A DNA stretch of 64,000 nucleotides, taken from assembly GCA_020723485.1 (NCBI GenBank), contig DYIU01000001.1:310001-374000 (forward strand), given 5' to 3'. Each line of letters opens with the position of its first letter. The stretch's first letter is position 1. The translations under genes and the position numbers were made by a program. The notes under the pieces were generated by a model. The model was not told the origin of the DNA and ran no database searches. It saw only the letters and a program-made list of their open reading frames with translations. Source of the stretch: Acidimicrobium ferrooxidans. GTDB lineage: Bacteria; Actinomycetota; Geothermincolia; Fen-727; Anoxymicrobiaceae. Below are positions 25,743 through 34,879 of the stretch, piece by piece.

Positions 25743-28433
25743 ATGTCGTTCAAACCGGGCCGGCGGTACCCGGCGGCGGCGCTGGCGGCGGCCCTGGTGC
25801 TGGCCGCTTCGGCTCTCGTTCTCTCGCCAGGGACGGTCGCGCTGGCGGCCGACGATCCGAACCTCCAGGGAGACTACAACGCCGCGTCCAGCTTCTACCA
25901 GGCCGGCATCACCGCGAGCGACATAAACGCGGACGGCCGTGACGAGCTCCTGGTCGGCAACCAGAACGGGTACCTCTACTGCTTCGGCCCGAACGCGAAG
26001 CCCCTTTGGCTCTTCAACGCGGGGGCGGCCATCCAGGGGACTCCGGCGTGCTGTGACGTTGACGGCGACGGAAAGCAGGAGGTCTGGTTCGGAGACATGT
26101 CCGGCAGGGTGTGGGGGCTCGACAGCTCCGGCAGGCTGCTGTCGGGTTGGGGCTGGCCGAAGCAGACGCACGAAGTCGGCGGAATCGAGGGGGTCTTCTC
26201 CTCTCCCGCGGTGGGGGACATCAACGCGGACGGGCTCGCGGAAATCGTGGTCGGGACCTACGGCCAGAGGGTGTACGCCTGGACTTACAACGGCAGGATG
26301 CTGCCCGGCTGGCCTTACAACAACGAGGACACGGTATGGTCCTCCCCTGCCCTGGCGGACGTCGACTTCGACGGCGTTCTCGAGGTGGTCATCGGCGCCG
26401 ATTCGACCGGCGGGGTGAACTGGCCCTACCCTCCGGGTGGCCTGCTGTACGTCTTCGACGAGGACGGCTCCTTGCTTCCCGGTTTCCCCGTGCATACGCC
26501 GGAGGTCACCTGGTCGTCCCCGGCTATCGCGGACATCGACGCCGACGGGCGCTACGAGATAGTGGTGGGCACGGGCCACTATTACGCGGCGACCGGGCGG
26601 CTCACCACGCAGGGGTTCAAGGTGTACGCCTACAACCACGACGGGACGGCGGTCGCCGGGTGGCCCGCGGCGGTGGCCGGCGCGACGTTCTCTTCCCCGG
26701 CAATCGGGGACATCGACGGTGACGGGGCCCGTGAGATCGTGATAGGGACCATCCCGGTCAACGGGCGCGGACAGGACACCATAACGGTGCTGGCGCAGGA
26801 CGGCAGCATCGAGAGAGTGATAACCGGGCTGGGAGGACCTACCATGGCCTCGCCCGCCCTCGGGGACGTGAACAGCGACGGCGTCCCGGACATCGTGCTC
26901 GGGTCCGGCCAGGAGTTCGCGGTGCGCGACTCTAAAGGCAGCAGGCTCTTCAGCCGAATGCTCGGCAACTTCGTCGTCACCAACCCGGCGGTGGGAGACT
27001 TCGATTCCGATGGGCGCGTCGAGGTGGCATGCGCAACCGGCGACGCTCCTTCGGGTTCGTACCAGGGCGGGTGGTTCTACGTCTTCGAGCTGGGCGCTGC
27101 GGCTCAATCCGATGAGGAGACCCTGTTCCCCTGGCCCATGTTCAGGCGCACCGCGGACCACCATGCCACGGTGCTCACCGGGGCGGAACCCCCACCGCCA
27201 CCGCCGCCCACCGCAAGGACCTGGTACCTCGCGGAGGGCACTACCGGCCCCGGGATGGAGACCTGGATAACCGTGCAGAACCCCGGGGACGAACGCGCGA
27301 AGGTCACGCTCAGGTACCTGACACCGGACGGCGCGGCGGCCGGCCCCACCGCTCTTCTCCCGCCGCGCTCCAGGCACACATTCAACATCGCGGACACCGT
27401 ACCTGACACATGGGAGGTCTCGACCATGGTGTCCAGCGACCGGGACATAGTGGTCGAGCGCTCCGTCTACGGCGGCAACCGCGCCTGGTCGCACTCCTCG
27501 AGGGGGGTGACTTCCGCCCGCCGGACGTGGTACGTCGCCGAGGGCTCCACGGGCCCGGGGATGGAGACATGGATAGTGGTGCAGAACCCGAACAGGACAA
27601 CCGCGAACGTCACCCTCTCCTACATGACGAGCAAAGGCCCGAGGTCCGGGCCCGCCGTCCGCGTCCCGGCGTCCTCCAGGCGCACGTTCAACGCGTCCGA
27701 CAGCGTCCCCGGCATCTGGGGTGTCTCCGCGAAGGTCGCCTCGGACCTCCCCATCGTCGTTGAGCGCGCGACCTACGGGGCGGACAGGACGTGGGGGCAG
27801 TGTTCCACGGGGGTGAACCTGCCCGCCACCACCTGGTACCTGGCTGAGGGGTACGTCGGCTCGGGGATCGAATCGTGGATCGTGGTGCAGAACCCGACTT
27901 ACCCAGAGACCGCCGTCCACGTCGATTACATGACCGAGGCCGGCATTGTCTCCGGGCCTTCGGTGCTCGTTCCGTCGAGCTCGCGGGCCACCATCGACGT
28001 CTCGGGTACCATCAGGGGCGGTGGAGCGGCCGCAGTGGTCACCAGCGGAAACCCGGTGGTGGTCGAGAGGGCCATGTACGGCAACAGCAGGGCATGGGGC
28101 CACAGCTCATCCGCCGCGATCCTCCCCGCCAGGACGTGGTACCTGGCTGAAGGTTCCACCGGCGGCGGGATGGAGACATGGGTTCTCGTGCAGAACCCGG
28201 GCGCCCTTCCCGCCACCGTGAAGCTCTCTTTCATGACGCCGCAGGGAACCAGGAAAGGCCCGACAGTGGTGGTCCCGCCGTGCTCGCGTCACGCCTTCTT
28301 CGTGGCGGACAGCGTGCCGGAGACGTGGGAGGTCTCGACGGTCGTCACGTCCGACCGCGACGTGGTGGTCGAAAGAGCGATGTACTCGAGCGGGCGCACC
28401 TGGGGAAACGGAGCGATGGGCTTCGCTCCCTAA
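25743..28433 (+). CDS. Exported FG-GAP propeller protein with four C-terminal WYLAEG repeats
   Basis: 896 aa. An N-terminal signal peptide (basic start, Ala/Leu core, cut near VALAADD) is followed by about eight FG-GAP/VCBS-like units with calcium-type loops such as DINADGRDE, DVDGDGKQE, DIDADGRYE and DFDSDGRVE (about residues 55-440), which should form a beta-propeller. A Pro-rich linker leads to four repeats of about 95 aa, each starting TWYLAEG or TWYVAEG and containing METWIVVQNP and VVERA. The same repeat occurs in the protein at 62918-64000. There is no LPXTG motif. Surface adhesion or matrix binding is inferred. The start is the ATG before the signal; its ribosome site is weak. Confidence 0.82.
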   Translation: MSFKPGRRYPAAALAAALVLAASALVLSPGTVALAADDPNLQGDYNAASSFYQAGITASDINADGRDELLVGNQNGYLYCFGPNAKPLWLFNAGAAIQGTPACCDVDGDGKQEVWFGDMSGRVWGLDSSGRLLSGWGWPKQTHEVGGIEGVFSSPAVGDINADGLAEIVVGTYGQRVYAWTYNGRMLPGWPYNNEDTVWSSPALADVDFDGVLEVVIGADSTGGVNWPYPPGGLLYVFDEDGSLLPGFPVHTPEVTWSSPAIADIDADGRYEIVVGTGHYYAATGRLTTQGFKVYAYNHDGTAVAGWPAAVAGATFSSPAIGDIDGDGAREIVIGTIPVNGRGQDTITVLAQDGSIERVITGLGGPTMASPALGDVNSDGVPDIVLGSGQEFAVRDSKGSRLFSRMLGNFVVTNPAVGDFDSDGRVEVACATGDAPSGSYQGGWFYVFELGAAAQSDEETLFPWPMFRRTADHHATVLTGAEPPPPPPPTARTWYLAEGTTGPGMETWITVQNPGDERAKVTLRYLTPDGAAAGPTALLPPRSRHTFNIADTVPDTWEVSTMVSSDRDIVVERSVYGGNRAWSHSSRGVTSARRTWYVAEGSTGPGMETWIVVQNPNRTTANVTLSYMTSKGPRSGPAVRVPASSRRTFNASDSVPGIWGVSAKVASDLPIVVERATYGADRTWGQCSTGVNLPATTWYLAEGYVGSGIESWIVVQNPTYPETAVHVDYMTEAGIVSGPSVLVPSSSRATIDVSGTIRGGGAAAVVTSGNPVVVERAMYGNSRAWGHSSSAAILPARTWYLAEGSTGGGMETWVLVQNPGALPATVKLSFMTPQGTRKGPTVVVPPCSRHAFFVADSVPETWEVSTVVTSDRDVVVERAMYSSGRTWGNGAMGFAP

Positions 28434-28435
28434 GC

Positions 28436-28462
28436 GCACATCGGGGTCAGGTCCCGATGTGC
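28436..28462. repeat. REP-like perfect hairpin, GGGGTCAGGTC type
   Basis: GCACATCGGG (28436-28445) and CCCGATGTGC (28453-28462) pair perfectly around GTCAGGT. It begins two bases after the TAA of the FG-GAP gene and carries the GGGGTCAGGTC core within the hairpin. Confidence 0.85.
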
Positions 28463-28477
28463 ATTCCGGCAAGAGAA

Positions 28478-28505
28478 AGCCGGGCCCTCGAGAGGAGCCC
28501 GGCTT
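28478..28505. terminator. Bidirectional terminator hairpin
   Basis: AAGCCGGGC (28478-28486) pairs with GCCCGGCTT (28497-28505), and the loop is itself partly self-complementary. It lies between convergent genes ending at 28433 and 28528. Confidence 0.55.
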
Positions 28506-28527
28506 CGATGTCGGATGCTTGATGGTC

Positions 28528-28977
28528 CTACTGGGTCTGCCCGCCCTGTGGGGGGGTCGGCGCGGACTGCTGGGGCTGGTCCTGGCCCCCGGTGTCTTCC
28601 TGCCCCTGCTGCTGCTGGCGCCAGGGCGGCGGGCCTTCTCGCCACTGCCCCTGGCCGTCCCACTGCCGCATCATCGGGCCAGGGCCGGGCGGCCGGCCGA
28701 ACCTCTCGAAGCGCCCGTCGTGGCCGAAATCACCGTTTACGGCCAGGCAGATGGTCGCTGCGAGAAGTAGGACCGCGATGACCGATACGGCGATGAGCGC
28801 TATGAGGGTCCAGTTCCTGTCTTTCTTCGTAACCTTCTCCGCGGGTGCGGGCTGGGCTTCCACCGCCTGCTGCGATGCCGCTTCCATCGGCGCAGTGGCC
28901 CCTACGTCTTTCTCCCCGGGCGATTCTACTCCGGGAGTCTCCCCGGGACCGGTGGCCGGGGTCTCGGTCGGATCCAT
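28528..28977 (-). CDS. Hypothetical single-span membrane protein, Pro/Gln-rich tail
   Basis: 149 aa. Residues 1-52 are acidic and Pro/Ala rich, a membrane helix spans about 57-80 (ALIAVSVIAVLLLAATICLA), and the extracytoplasmic tail is low-complexity Pro/Gln/Gly. No family is recognised. It is the last gene of a leftward block that starts with the two-component system and includes a protease and ABC genes, so it may belong to the same envelope-stress regulon (inference). GGAGAG lies before the ATG. Confidence 0.65.
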   Translation of the reverse strand: MDPTETPATGPGETPGVESPGEKDVGATAPMEAASQQAVEAQPAPAEKVTKKDRNWTLIALIAVSVIAVLLLAATICLAVNGDFGHDGRFERFGRPPGPGPMMRQWDGQGQWREGPPPWRQQQQGQEDTGGQDQPQQSAPTPPQGGQTQ

Positions 28978-29067
28978 CGACTACCACTCTCCTCTCATCC
29001 TTACACGGTCTGTTGCTCCATGACCGAGTCTACGGGGACCACCTGAGAAAAACCTGAGACCCCCGGC

Positions 29068-30054
29068 TCAGCCCTGGAGGGGCTGCCCCGCTATCAGGCT
29101 GTCGGCTACGGCCTTGACCCTGTTTACCGGGATGGCGAAGCCGATGCCCTCCGAGCCGCCGGACGAGGTAGCTATCACCGCGTTGATGCCTATGAGCTCC
29201 GCTCTCCCGTCGCAGAGCGCCCCTCCCGAATTGCCCGGGTTTATCGCGGCATCAGTCTGGATGAGGCCGCCGAGTGACGCGACCTTTCCACCCTGAGAGC
29301 TCCCCGCCGACACGCTGCGGTCCAGGGCGCTCACGATTCCCGAGGTCACCGTCTGCTCGAAGCCGAACGGGCTCCCGATCGCAACCACGAGCTGTCCGAC
29401 GGCCAGGTTGTCGGAGTCCCCGAGGGTCACGGCCGGCAGGCCGGTCCTGTTGACCTTGACCACGGCTATGTCGCTGCCGGGATCGGTCCCCACGACGCTG
29501 CCCTCGAGCTCCTCTCCGCTCGCCAGGGTGACCGTTATCTCCTGCGCGCCCTCCACCACGTGGTTGTTTGTGATGATGTAACCGTCCTGCCTGTAGATGA
29601 CCCCGGACCCGGTACCTTCCTGGCCCTCGAGCGTGAAGAAGGGGGTCCGCTGAGGGGCTGTCCTGATGTCTATGTTCACGATGGACGGGATGACCGCCCC
29701 TGATATCTCGGTGACGCTCATCGACCCGTCCGAGGGGCTGGTGACAGTGACGGTCTTGCTCCCGCCGGTGCTTTCCCTGACCACGGCCCTGCCGAGTCTG
29801 CCCCTGACTATGTCCAGGGGATTGACGCCGAAAAGAGCCGGCATCGCCATCAGCACCAACATCGCCCCCACGATCCCCGCAGTCAGCGCGGTGAGCGCGA
29901 GCCTTCCGCGGCCTTTGGGTCTCGCGGCCCGCCGGGGAGCCCTGCGATTCTCCGGCGCGTATCGATGCTGATGCGCGCCCTGCTGCTCGGGGTGACCCGG
30001 GCTGCCAGGGTGCCCGTACCCCGGCGGTGTATGTGCTCCGCCATTCCTGTACAT
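29068..30054 (-). CDS. HtrA-like trypsin-family serine protease without PDZ domain
   Basis: 328 aa. A cytoplasmic Pro/His/Gly-rich N-terminus, one membrane anchor (about residues 52-75), then an exposed trypsin-like domain with the full triad: His in ITNNHVV, Asp in GSDIAVVKV and Ser in NPGNSGGAL. The substrate-pocket loop GIGFAIPV is HtrA-like, but the chain ends 20 residues later with no PDZ domain, shorter than DegP/DegS. It may degrade misfolded envelope proteins. It is 15 nt after a lipoprotein gene in the same operon-like block. Confidence 0.9.
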   Translation of the reverse strand: MYRNGGAHTPPGYGHPGSPGHPEQQGAHQHRYAPENRRAPRRAARPKGRGRLALTALTAGIVGAMLVLMAMPALFGVNPLDIVRGRLGRAVVRESTGGSKTVTVTSPSDGSMSVTEISGAVIPSIVNIDIRTAPQRTPFFTLEGQEGTGSGVIYRQDGYIITNNHVVEGAQEITVTLASGEELEGSVVGTDPGSDIAVVKVNRTGLPAVTLGDSDNLAVGQLVVAIGSPFGFEQTVTSGIVSALDRSVSAGSSQGGKVASLGGLIQTDAAINPGNSGGALCDGRAELIGINAVIATSSGGSEGIGFAIPVNRVKAVADSLIAGQPLQG

Positions 30055-30069
30055 CTTCCCTGCCGCCTC

Positions 30070-30669
30070 CTACTGGCTCTGCCCGTCAGGTGGCGCCGAA
30101 GGCATTCCCTCGGGGGCTTCGCCGATTGTAATGACAGTGCCGCCCCGTTCCTGGGTGTCGGTGCGGAGCATCACCATCACTGTAACGCCCCCGACCTCGC
30201 AGGAGTACGCCTTCATCGAAGCGTCCTGCCCGGAATCACCGGAGCCGCCGCGGGCCGGCACCGTCATCTCCTCGTACCCCGTCTCCTCCGATAGCTCCGC
30301 TGCGTACCAGGCGGACACTTTGTCGACGGAGTCGCCCGTCCAGTACGCGGACATCGTCCCCGGGCCTCCCGGCCCGCCCCGGCTGCCGGGATCAGACGAC
30401 ATCGGTGGAGCGGAGCCCTCGGGCATGCCCTCGGGCCGTTCCGCGGGAGCGCTGGACCCGTCCGGCGGCCTCATGCCACCGCCAGGCCCGAGGTCTTCCT
30501 CTTCCGCGCCGGGGTAGACCAGCGCCTCGAGCTCTGATTGGCTGATGCTGCTTGTGCTTCCCTGCGTCCCGGAGCCGCTCTGCTTACCGCCGCTACATCC
30601 GGCGACGAGTGTGAGCGCCGCCCCGAGGAGCAGCATGAGCGCCATTGACACTCCGATGACTTTTCTCAT
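30070..30669 (-). CDS. Hypothetical lipoprotein
   Basis: 199 aa. Signal peptide with lipobox LVAGC (Cys at about residue 25), followed by a Ser/Gly/Gln linker, a Pro/Glu/Gly-rich low-complexity middle with GPGGGMRPP-type stretches, and a small C-terminal domain (about 108-185) containing DKVSAWYAAELSEETGYEEM, which resembles short domains found in other secreted actinobacterial proteins. It sits between the ABC ATPase and the protease genes. Function unknown. AAGGAG precedes the ATG. Confidence 0.7.
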   Translation of the reverse strand: MRKVIGVSMALMLLLGAALTLVAGCSGGKQSGSGTQGSTSSISQSELEALVYPGAEEEDLGPGGGMRPPDGSSAPAERPEGMPEGSAPPMSSDPGSRGGPGGPGTMSAYWTGDSVDKVSAWYAAELSEETGYEEMTVPARGGSGDSGQDASMKAYSCEVGGVTVMVMLRTDTQERGGTVITIGEAPEGMPSAPPDGQSQ

Positions 30670-30734
30670 TGTGGCGTTTCCTTCTCCTTTCGTTCCGGGG
30701 CTGAGAGCCCCGGCTCAAGCGCTCCGATTTCCCC

Positions 30735-31424
30735 TCAGGCCGTCAACTCGCTCAGGCGCCCGTCGGACATTTGGAACGCTTTGTCCGAGACCTCGAGGAT
30801 GCTCTCGTCGTGTGTAACCATGAGGACGCACTTGTTTTCCTCGCGCGCCAGCCCGGACAGGATGTCGATGACAGTCTGGCCGGTGGCGGTGTCCAGGTTC
30901 CCGGTCGGCTCGTCCGCAAGTATCACGTCCGGGTCGTTGGCGAGCGCCCTCGCTATCGCCACGCGCTGGTTCTCGCCGCCGCTCATCTTGCCCGGCCTGG
31001 CCTTCAGGAGCCTTCCGCTTACGCCCATCCGTTCGAGCAGCTCGGCCGCGCGCCTGTGCTGTTCGGCGGGTTGCATGCCCGCGAGGTCCATGGGTAGCAT
31101 CACGTTCTCGAGGGCTGTCAGGGTCGGGACCAGGTTGAAGAACTGAAAGACGAATCCTACGCTCTCCCTGCGGTAGCGCACGAGGTCGGCCCCCGGGTCG
31201 AGGATGTCACTTCCGGCTACTTCGATCTCCCCGGACTCCGGTTTCTCGAGCGACCCCACCACGTACAGAAGTGTGGTCTTCCCCGAGCCGGACGGCCCGA
31301 CGATGGTCGTGACGTGGCCCTTTTCAGCCGTGAAGCTCACGTTGTCCATCGCGGTAACCTCACCCGCGTCCACCTGGAACGTCTTGCTGACGTCCATGAC
31401 CTTGAGTATCTCCTTGTCCGACAT
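30735..31424 (-). CDS. ABC transporter ATP-binding protein, MacB/LolD type
   Basis: 229-aa ATPase. Walker A GPSGSGKTTLL, a Q-loop region FVFQFFNLVP, signature MSGGENQRVAIARAL (a Gly-Gly-Glu-Asn variant of LSGGQ), Walker B VILADEPTGNLD and the H-loop VTHD are all present. It belongs to the MacB/LolD/FtsE family that pairs with four-helix FtsX-type permeases such as the one encoded 9 nt upstream. Together they probably act in mechanotransmission or envelope stress, or move a lipid or peptide, rather than in classical import. Confidence 0.95.
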   Translation of the reverse strand: MSDKEILKVMDVSKTFQVDAGEVTAMDNVSFTAEKGHVTTIVGPSGSGKTTLLYVVGSLEKPESGEIEVAGSDILDPGADLVRYRRESVGFVFQFFNLVPTLTALENVMLPMDLAGMQPAEQHRRAAELLERMGVSGRLLKARPGKMSGGENQRVAIARALANDPDVILADEPTGNLDTATGQTVIDILSGLAREENKCVLMVTHDESILEVSDKAFQMSDGRLSELTA

Positions 31425-31433
31425 CTCGGCACC

Positions 31434-32957
31434 TCACTCCATGCTAAGGACCCTGGCGGGCCGCAGCCTTACTATCCACAGGACCGGTATCGCCATGCCG
31501 ACCAGGCTCAGGCACACGAGTATCAGAACCCCGTAGGCGAACATGGAGCCCCTGTACACTACGTTGAGCCTCGCGGCTCCTTCGGCCTGGTTCGAACCGT
31601 TTATGCTGAACCTGGAGCCTTCCTTGTAGAGTCGGTTGGAGCCGGGTCCCATCCCCATGCCCTGCGGGCCGGGGCCCGAGCTCTGCGATTGCGCGGTGGT
31701 GGCCTTCGTCTCCGGCAGCAGCCAGTTGCCCATCGTCTGTCCTATGAGGGCCGTCGCGCCCATCGCGAGGATGATCGCCACCAGGCAGATACAGAGGACC
31801 TCCACCGCGAACTGCGAGATGACCTGCCGGTCCGTCGAGCCGATGGCTTTGAGTATGCCCAGCTCGCGGGTCCGCCCTCCCACGATGATGAACATCGCCA
31901 GCAGGATGATAAGCGCGCAGGCGCCCAGCGCCCCGAGCAGGCCGATGACCGATGTGTTCCTGGCTTTGAGCAGCGGGTCGGCTATCCCCTGGTAGTCGGA
32001 GAGGTCGGTGGCGAACTGGTACTTGTCGGCGTCGCTTCCCGCGTCCTTCTTGAAGGCCGCCTTGAGAGCCGCGGTGTCGTCCACGGAATCGAAATAGTAA
32101 GAACCGAGTGAGAGGTATCCCTCGGTGCCGTTCAGCTCCTGCACCACCGAGACGGGGGCATAGAACGTGCTGCCCGCGGGGTTGAAAGCCTGCTGGTCAC
32201 CGGAGCCCCCGCCCTGGTCCTCGGCCTCCACTGTCTCGTAGATGCCGACGACCGTCAGCTCCATCGTGGAATCACGACCGGTCGCGCCGCTTATCTCCGC
32301 CTCGATGGAGTCACCAACGCCGAGCTCGTTCTCCTCGGCGAGGTTCTTCTCGATGACCACCACGGGATTCGCGTTCTGGTAGTCCTCGTATGCGAAGAGC
32401 TCGCCCTCGACGAGCTTTTTCGCGCCGGTCGTGAAATCGGACGCGGAGGCGCCGTCGGTGTTTCCGGAGAACGTGAAGCTGTTCTGGCCACCGCTCGAGC
32501 CACCCGGTCCGCTCCCCATCTCGTCACGCATCTGGAACGCCTGCTGGACGTCGCTGCTCTCGACATCCGGAAGCGAGACGCGGGCTTCGAGCACCTTGTC
32601 GTAAGTCTTGATGTAGTCGTCGGTGGAGAACTCGTCGGTGAGTTCCTCCGGCACCAGCATGGAAACCCTGTTCTCGAGCTCCTCCTCGGCGGTCATGCTG
32701 CGGGCCTCGGCCTGCCGCTCCGCCTCGGTCTGTTCACGACGCGCCTCGAACTCCGCCATGAGGTAGTCGGAGTCGATCTTTATCTCACCGTAGTTGCCCA
32801 CCGTCTCCTTCACGGCTGCGACCTGGCTGTCAGCGGCGAGCTTTACCGAGAGCATGCTCATCGAGAACGTCAGGCATATGAAGAGGAGGACCACAAGGAT
32901 AAGGTTGCGGGTGTAGTTGCGCCTGAAACTCCTGAACCCTCTGTGAAGTGTTCTCAT
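31434..32957 (-). CDS. ABC transporter permease, FtsX/MacB family
   Basis: 507 aa. First membrane helix at about residues 18-40, then a large extracytoplasmic domain (about 41-335) that contains coiled-coil-prone Glu/Arg stretches near residues 70-100, then three C-terminal helices with the FtsX signature region GILKAIGSTDRQV between helices 2 and 3. A low-complexity insertion with GPGPQGMGMGPG lies between helices 3 and 4. It is encoded just before its ATPase. A lipoprotein gene precedes it by 13 nt, a typical arrangement of three-component systems. Confidence 0.9.
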   Translation of the reverse strand: MRTLHRGFRSFRRNYTRNLILVVLLFICLTFSMSMLSVKLAADSQVAAVKETVGNYGEIKIDSDYLMAEFEARREQTEAERQAEARSMTAEEELENRVSMLVPEELTDEFSTDDYIKTYDKVLEARVSLPDVESSDVQQAFQMRDEMGSGPGGSSGGQNSFTFSGNTDGASASDFTTGAKKLVEGELFAYEDYQNANPVVVIEKNLAEENELGVGDSIEAEISGATGRDSTMELTVVGIYETVEAEDQGGGSGDQQAFNPAGSTFYAPVSVVQELNGTEGYLSLGSYYFDSVDDTAALKAAFKKDAGSDADKYQFATDLSDYQGIADPLLKARNTSVIGLLGALGACALIILLAMFIIVGGRTRELGILKAIGSTDRQVISQFAVEVLCICLVAIILAMGATALIGQTMGNWLLPETKATTAQSQSSGPGPQGMGMGPGSNRLYKEGSRFSINGSNQAEGAARLNVVYRGSMFAYGVLILVCLSLVGMAIPVLWIVRLRPARVLSME

Positions 32958-32969
32958 GATCCCGCCTTA

Positions 32970-33737
32970 TCAGTCCGCGTAGCCGGCGAGCGGGACGGTG
33001 ACCTCGTCGCCGTAGTCGCTGCCGCTCACCTTGCGTATCACCAGGGTCGAGTTGTCCTTGGTGACGGCGCTGTTCCTTGCCACGTTCTCGGGATTGAGGT
33101 CGAAGAACAGGAACACCTCGTCGACGCTCTCTCCGATCTTCATCACGTAGGTGACGGCCGCGAGGTCCGAGTAGCTCAGCAGGGACGCGGATATCTCGTT
33201 CTCGTCGATGTAGGCGCCGTAAGTCCCGGTCTCCCCGTAGTAGTCAGGGTAAGTGTCGGCCGCTATCCCGGGGCTCGTGAGCCGGAACGAGTAGTCGGAG
33301 AGGTCGATGAGGTCGGTCCCCACGTTCTGAACGGTCAGCTCGACCTCGAGGTAGTCACCGGCAACCTCGCGCCCTCCGGAGGAGACGACGCTCTTGTTGC
33401 TGTCCGGCCTGGAAGCGCCGACCACCGTGAAGCGCGCCCCCGCCAGGTCGGCTGTCCTGTTCGGCGAAGATGTGGACGCCGCAGCCTGTTCCTGGTCCTC
33501 GCCTGTTTGCTCTCCGGAGCCCTCAGCGGGCTGAGAGCCGGCCGAGGTCGCGGTCGGCGAGGGGTTCTCCGCGACTGTGCCCTCATCGACTCCCGGCGGC
33601 AGCTTCGTAGTGGTGCCGCTGGTCCCGGACGAGCCGCTGCCGCCGCAGGATGCCAGGCTCACCGTCAGGACCGCGAGCGCCGCGGCGGCGATCAGCGCCG
33701 CGGCTGCCATCCTGAGCTTTCGTCTCTTCTTGCTCAT
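32970..33737 (-). CDS. Lipoprotein with DUF4352-like domain
   Basis: 255 aa. Basic start and hydrophobic core with lipobox SLASC (Cys near residue 31), a long Ser/Thr/Gly/Glu linker, and a C-terminal beta-rich domain from about residue 100 resembling DUF4352 (VELTVQNVG, then IDLSDYSFRL and EVFLFFDL). Such domains are common in exported proteins next to ABC transporters. It may be the extracytoplasmic adaptor of the permease encoded downstream. AAGGAAG precedes the ATG. A palindromic repeat separates it from the kinase gene upstream. Confidence 0.72.
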   Translation of the reverse strand: MSKKRRKLRMAAAALIAAAALAVLTVSLASCGGSGSSGTSGTTTKLPPGVDEGTVAENPSPTATSAGSQPAEGSGEQTGEDQEQAAASTSSPNRTADLAGARFTVVGASRPDSNKSVVSSGGREVAGDYLEVELTVQNVGTDLIDLSDYSFRLTSPGIAADTYPDYYGETGTYGAYIDENEISASLLSYSDLAAVTYVMKIGESVDEVFLFFDLNPENVARNSAVTKDNSTLVIRKVSGSDYGDEVTVPLAGYAD

Positions 33738-33800
33738 CGGCAGCTTCCTTCCATTCGGCGGCCGCGCGCGGCCGCAATCCAGTGCCTTTCCGGGGTCTTT

Positions 33801-33862
33801 TCTACCGGGGTATCCTGAGAATCCGCTTAGAAACGCAACAAGGGGTCAGGTCGCTTGTTGCG
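33801..33862. repeat. REP-like element with extended left flank (copy A of a pair)
   Basis: Hairpin CGCAACAAG (33834-33842) with CTTGTTGCG (33854-33862) around the GGGTCAGGTCG core. The 60 bases 33801-33860 match 35650-35709 at about 50 of 60 positions without gaps, including the left flank CCTGAGAAT-N2-GCTTAGAA. It lies immediately after the kinase stop codon. Confidence 0.9.
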
Positions 33863-33865
33863 CTA

Positions 33866-34879
33866 TTAAGCGAGTGGGAGCCTGATGGTGGCGGTGGTGC
33901 CTTTGCCCGGCTCGCTCTCGAGGTCCACCGAGCCGCGGTTCTTCTCCGCAATCCTGCGGGCGATGGAGAGGCCAAGGCCGTGACCTTCCACCTGGCCTCT
34001 CGAAGCGGGGACCTTGCCCCTGTAGAAGCGTTCGAACACGTGAGCCATGTCGGCGGAGTCGATGCCGAAACCCCGGTCCGCGACGGTTATGCGTACGTGC
34101 CGTTTCTCGCGCCTGCACGATACCGATATGGCCGTGCCGTCCTCGCTGTACCTGATGCTGTTGTCGAGCAGAATGACCAGCATCTCGACCAGGCCGGCCC
34201 TGTCGGCCGTCACTGAAGAGTCTTCGATGTCGAGAGACATCGTTATCCCGCGGGAGTTCGCAGCGTGCGAGACCTTACCGACCGCCTCCTCCAGGACCGC
34301 CCTGACGTCGACGACCCCTACCTCGAGCGCGGCGGCGCCTTCCTCGTACTGGGCGAGCTTGAGCAGGCTGCTGGAGAGAGCGTCGAGCTTCCCTATCTCC
34401 TCGAGGTTGCTCTCGAGGAGTTCCCTGGTCTCGGCCTCCGTCAGTTCCCCGGCCCTCAGCGCCACCTCTATCTCGGCCTTCATCGCGGTCAGAGGCGTGC
34501 GCAGCTCGTGGGCTGCGTCAGAGGTGAACCTGTTCTGGAGCTCCATCGCCTCCTGGACCGGCTGCAGCTCGCGCCTGGCAAGCGTGTAGCTGACCACCCC
34601 GGCGATGCAGAACACACCGACGTTGAAGTAGATGAGGAACAATGCCAGGTTGTGCTTCACCTCGTTGGCAACGAACGGGTTGAGCCTGGGCCTCATCTGC
34701 TCGGGAGGGAACCCCGGTGGGATGTCCTCCTCGATGAATATCCTGTCGCCGATCTCGACCCTGCGGTTGAGCGGCTGCGAACCTCCCGTGTAGACGATGA
34801 CGCTCAGGACGCCGCTCACCAGCATGATGAGCAGCAGGTACCAGAGCGTCAGCTTGATGAGGGTCGGCCTGAGGTTCAC
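33866..34879 (-). CDS. Two-component sensor histidine kinase
   Basis: 337 aa. Two membrane helices (about 9-31 and 78-100) bound a short extracytoplasmic sensor of about 45 residues. The dimerisation/phosphoacceptor helix has AAHELRTPLTAMKAE, and the ATP-binding domain has the N box LLDNSIRYSE, G1 DRGFGID, the F box VFERFYRG and G2 GHGLGLSIA. There is no HAMP domain of usual length. The GTG start overlaps the response-regulator stop by 4 nt (GTGA), so translation is coupled. The short sensor is typical of kinases that detect membrane stress or work with an ABC transporter, and one follows downstream. Confidence 0.95.
   Translation of the reverse strand: MNLRPTLIKLTLWYLLLIMLVSGVLSVIVYTGGSQPLNRRVEIGDRIFIEEDIPPGFPPEQMRPRLNPFVANEVKHNLALFLIYFNVGVFCIAGVVSYTLARRELQPVQEAMELQNRFTSDAAHELRTPLTAMKAEIEVALRAGELTEAETRELLESNLEEIGKLDALSSSLLKLAQYEEGAAALEVGVVDVRAVLEEAVGKVSHAANSRGITMSLDIEDSSVTADRAGLVEMLVILLDNSIRYSEDGTAISVSCRREKRHVRITVADRGFGIDSADMAHVFERFYRGKVPASRGQVEGHGLGLSIARRIAEKNRGSVDLESEPGKGTTATIRLPLA

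Noticed and set aside
25731-28103. 790-aa minus-strand open frame opposite the FG-GAP protein
   Set aside because: Shadow of the plus-strand gene; no recognisable domain and Arg/Gly/His-rich composition.
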